Shown here: positions 62,326 through 64,000 of the stretch, one piece after another
How positions within the stretch are numbered: position 1 is the first letter of the stretch
Layout of the letters: the number at the start of each line of letters is the position of its first letter
Source: Nitrospirota bacterium
GTDB taxonomy: Bacteria > Nitrospirota > Nitrospiria > Nitrospirales > Nitrospiraceae
DNA: 64,000 bases
NCBI GenBank assembly: GCA_040755395.1
Contig: JBFMAX010000005.1
Coordinates: 1 to 64,000 of the forward strand
Direction: 5' to 3'
Made by a program: the position numbers and the translations under genes
The notes under the pieces: model-generated
Told to the model about the DNA's origin: nothing
The model's database searches: none
What the model saw: only the letters and a program-made list of their open reading frames with translations

Positions 62326-62532
62326 TATTTTTTATTGAATAACAATCAGTTTTATTGTTCGAAGCATACACACTGAATGGACCATCCACCCCTGGATACT
62401 GGAACCTTCACTTTTTCCAAGACACAAAGCCGGCGGATATGGGTGAATTGCTTTGGCAAAACAATCAGATAACGGAGAGGGCGTGGAAAAGTTCTGAGGC
62501 AGCGACTGCAGGTCATTAGAACTAAAATAAAG

Positions 62533-62560
62533 CAAAAACGTTGCCCGTCACTGGACGGGT
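62533..62560 (-). terminator. Rho-independent terminator after the membrane protein gene
   Basis: On minus: CCCGTC-CAGT-GACGGG followed by CAACGTTTTT. 6-bp GC stem and U-run, 42 bp after the stop at 62602. Separates this gene from glrK. Confidence 0.6.
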
Positions 62561-62601
62561 TCAGAAGGCGAATCAGCGGATGAAAGAAGAAGTCGATACA
62601 T

Positions 62602-63414
62602 CTAGGGAGAGCCGAATCGACGTTTGAAAAGACGCTGTCGACGGGAAGAGCCGTACAGAGAGGCGAAGAGGTGCCCGCGGAAGAACATGATTGCGATTGC
62701 CAGCGGTGGAGTCAGGATGAAAACTAGCAACGTGCTGGCGCCTTCGGGCAGACCGAGATAAGCCAGCCAGGCCGTCAAGAGCGTAAACGGAAGAGCCAGC
62801 ATCTGAAACAAATCCAGTCCCGCTCCTCTCCCCAGCACACTCGAGAGACCGAAGAAGAAGGACAAGCCTAACGGCGCCAGGACGACCGCCAGAGGCAGAA
62901 ACCACTCGATCCAGTTCTCAATGACGAACTCATAGCTCGTTTTGAGCACATCCAAGGGAGAACTGTGTCTGACCTGATAGATCACTTCGGGCGTGGGATT
63001 CAACAGAATGAACAGCAAGAGAAACACGGCGGTGGCCAGAAAGGCCCCGTTGGGGTTGGCCGTCAGTCCCGTGTCCAGCAACATGATCGGGACCCAGAGG
63101 ACAAACCCGACACTGATCACATCCCAAAAATACTGTCCGAAACTCCCGAGAATATCCCGAAGCTCAAGGCGCCGCGCGCTCAGGACCGCCTGTTCGATCA
63201 GACTCAGCATCGCCCCGATCAGCAACGCGTTCACCGCGCCCAACATGAATCCTCCCGCGATACCCAGCGGCGCCGCCAACTTGGTTGCGAACAGCATCAA
63301 CGCGGCGAACGCCACCATCGCCGGCACGGTGACCCACCCTCTGGCGAGCGAGATGATCGTCCCGCGTAACGCGTCCTTATAAAGACTGAGCGTGGCGAAG
63401 AGCAGCTCCGACAT
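62602..63414 (-). CDS. Polytopic membrane protein of unknown function
   Basis: About 270 aa (ATG 63414; a GTG 6 bp earlier is possible). Around six hydrophobic segments, including VPAMVAFAALMLFATKLAAP, GAVNALLIGAMLSLIEQAVL, VGFVLWVPIMLLD, FLATAVFLLLFILL, WFLPLAVVLAPLGLSFFFGL and LLVFILTPPLAIAIMFF. Ends in an Arg-rich tail (RRQRLFKRRFGSP). I do not recognise a named family; no catalytic motif is visible. It is 18 bp after the SDR gene and shares its strand. Confidence 0.6.
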   Translation of the reverse strand: MSELLFATLSLYKDALRGTIISLARGWVTVPAMVAFAALMLFATKLAAPLGIAGGFMLGAVNALLIGAMLSLIEQAVLSARRLELRDILGSFGQYFWDVISVGFVLWVPIMLLDTGLTANPNGAFLATAVFLLLFILLNPTPEVIYQVRHSSPLDVLKTSYEFVIENWIEWFLPLAVVLAPLGLSFFFGLSSVLGRGAGLDLFQMLALPFTLLTAWLAYLGLPEGASTLLVFILTPPLAIAIMFFRGHLFASLYGSSRRQRLFKRRFGSP

Positions 63415-63438
63415 CGGCACGGGTTCGCAATCGCCGGG

Positions 63439-64000
63439 TTAGACGGGTGACTTCATCCATCGGCCCGCCCCTCGAATCAGGACACGCCGGGGGACACAGC
63501 GGCTCACCAGAGCCAGGAGGACCCCGCTCACACCCACGGTGACCAGCGAGGGACCCTGCTTCAGGGCCGAGAGAGACGCGCGGACGACTTTTTCCGGACG
63601 CTGGGAGCCGAACGGGTTTCGGGGACGGAATCCCGCGGTGCGGTGAAACTCCGTATCGGTCGATCCAGGGCAGCAGACCTGTATGCGCACGCCGGACCGG
63701 CGGACTTCCTCATCCAGGGCCTGGGAGAAATTGATCAGAAACGCTTTGGTCGCGGCATATTCGGCCATATGCGGCACGGCGAACAATCCGGCGATGGAGG
63801 CGACGTTCACGATAGCGCCTGAGCGACGCTCCACCATGCCGGGCAGGAACAACCGCATACTCTCGACGACCGTATTGACGTGCAATCGCAGCATCTGCTG
63901 AATTCTCGCCATCGGCATCTCGGCGAATTCTCCGAACAACCCGAAACCAGCGTTATTCACCAGCAAGTCGGGGAGCCCGCGAAATTGACACGCGGCGACA
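63439..64000 (-). CDS. Short-chain dehydrogenase/reductase, cut by right edge
   Basis: At least 186 aa; the N-terminal cofactor-binding part lies beyond 64000. The open frame continues upstream through FRGLPDLLVNNAGFG to the edge. Visible: the NNAG motif, the catalytic Ser region IVNVASIAGLFA and YAATK (Tyr-x3-Lys), then CPGSTDTEF. A classical SDR; the C-terminal hydrophobic segment (VSGVLLALVSRCVPR) suggests membrane association, as in several lipid or acyl reductases. Substrate unknown. Confidence 0.8.
   Translation of the reverse strand, partial: VAACQFRGLPDLLVNNAGFGLFGEFAEMPMARIQQMLRLHVNTVVESMRLFLPGMVERRSGAIVNVASIAGLFAVPHMAEYAATKAFLINFSQALDEEVRRSGVRIQVCCPGSTDTEFHRTAGFRPRNPFGSQRPEKVVRASLSALKQGPSLVTVGVSGVLLALVSRCVPRRVLIRGAGRWMKSPV

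Noticed and set aside
1-64000. CRISPR arrays, rRNA genes, prophage structural genes
   Set aside because: Looked for regularly spaced repeats, rRNA signatures and phage modules; none seen.

Overview
The window is a GC-rich bacterial chromosome segment dominated by one of the longest uninterrupted flagellar gene clusters one would expect to see: about 36 kb (14567-50047), almost all on the minus strand, plus its two-component regulators (50273-56732). Gene families, low-complexity GC-rich intergenic repeats and the mix of NtrC-type regulators suggest a Nitrospira-like member of the Nitrospirota. That assignment is inference from general similarity; no rRNA or marker gene in the window proves it.

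Left part (1-7002, minus): a tightly coupled nucleotide-sugar operon. Read in transcription order it encodes a PLP-fold 3-dehydratase with His in place of the usual Lys (ColD-like), a GDP-fucose-synthase-like reductase/epimerase, an SDR resembling the Campylobacter GDP-heptose C4 oxidase Cj1427, an HddC-like guanylyltransferase, an HddA-like heptose kinase, and an E1 alpha / E1 beta thiamine-diphosphate pair. The next gene runs off the left edge. Together they suggest a deoxygenated, perhaps two-carbon-branched GDP-heptose. This combination is the best candidate in the window for an undescribed pathway. A 1-kb decayed stretch follows (7003-8041).

8042-14545: a cyclic-di-GMP and signalling block (PilZ/YcgR-like protein and HD-GYP protein on minus; a divergent HD-GYP protein and a large hybrid histidine kinase on plus, behind a sigma-28-like promoter).

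14567-50047: flagellar genes. In transcription order: flgB-flgC-fliE-fliF-fliG-fliH-fliI-fliJ-(motE-like)-fliK-flgD-flgE, an IS110-family insertion, fliL-fliM-fliN-fliO-fliP-fliQ-fliR-flhB-flhA-flhF-flhG-fliA, a degenerate GGDEF gene, flgF-flgG-flgA-flgH-flgI-flgJ-flgM-flgN-flgK-flgL-csrA-fliW. Flagellin, the filament cap and stator genes are not in the window. FliH is fused to an N-terminal response-regulator receiver domain. Clear -24/-12 (sigma-54) elements lie before flgB, fliL and flgF. Sigma-28-like elements lie before flgM and before the plus-strand HD-GYP gene. The IS element sits between the fliL promoter and fliL itself.

50273-56732: FleS/FleR-like kinase and sigma-54 activator, a secreted TPR protein and a second sigma-54 activator, probably the control circuit for the flagellar promoters. 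56733-58333: a gene-poor scar with fragments of a HigA-like antitoxin and a tyrosine recombinase next to tRNA-Thr(UGU). 58572-62325: a GlrK-QseG-GlrR-type envelope-stress two-component system. 62602-64000: a membrane protein and a short-chain dehydrogenase cut by the right edge.
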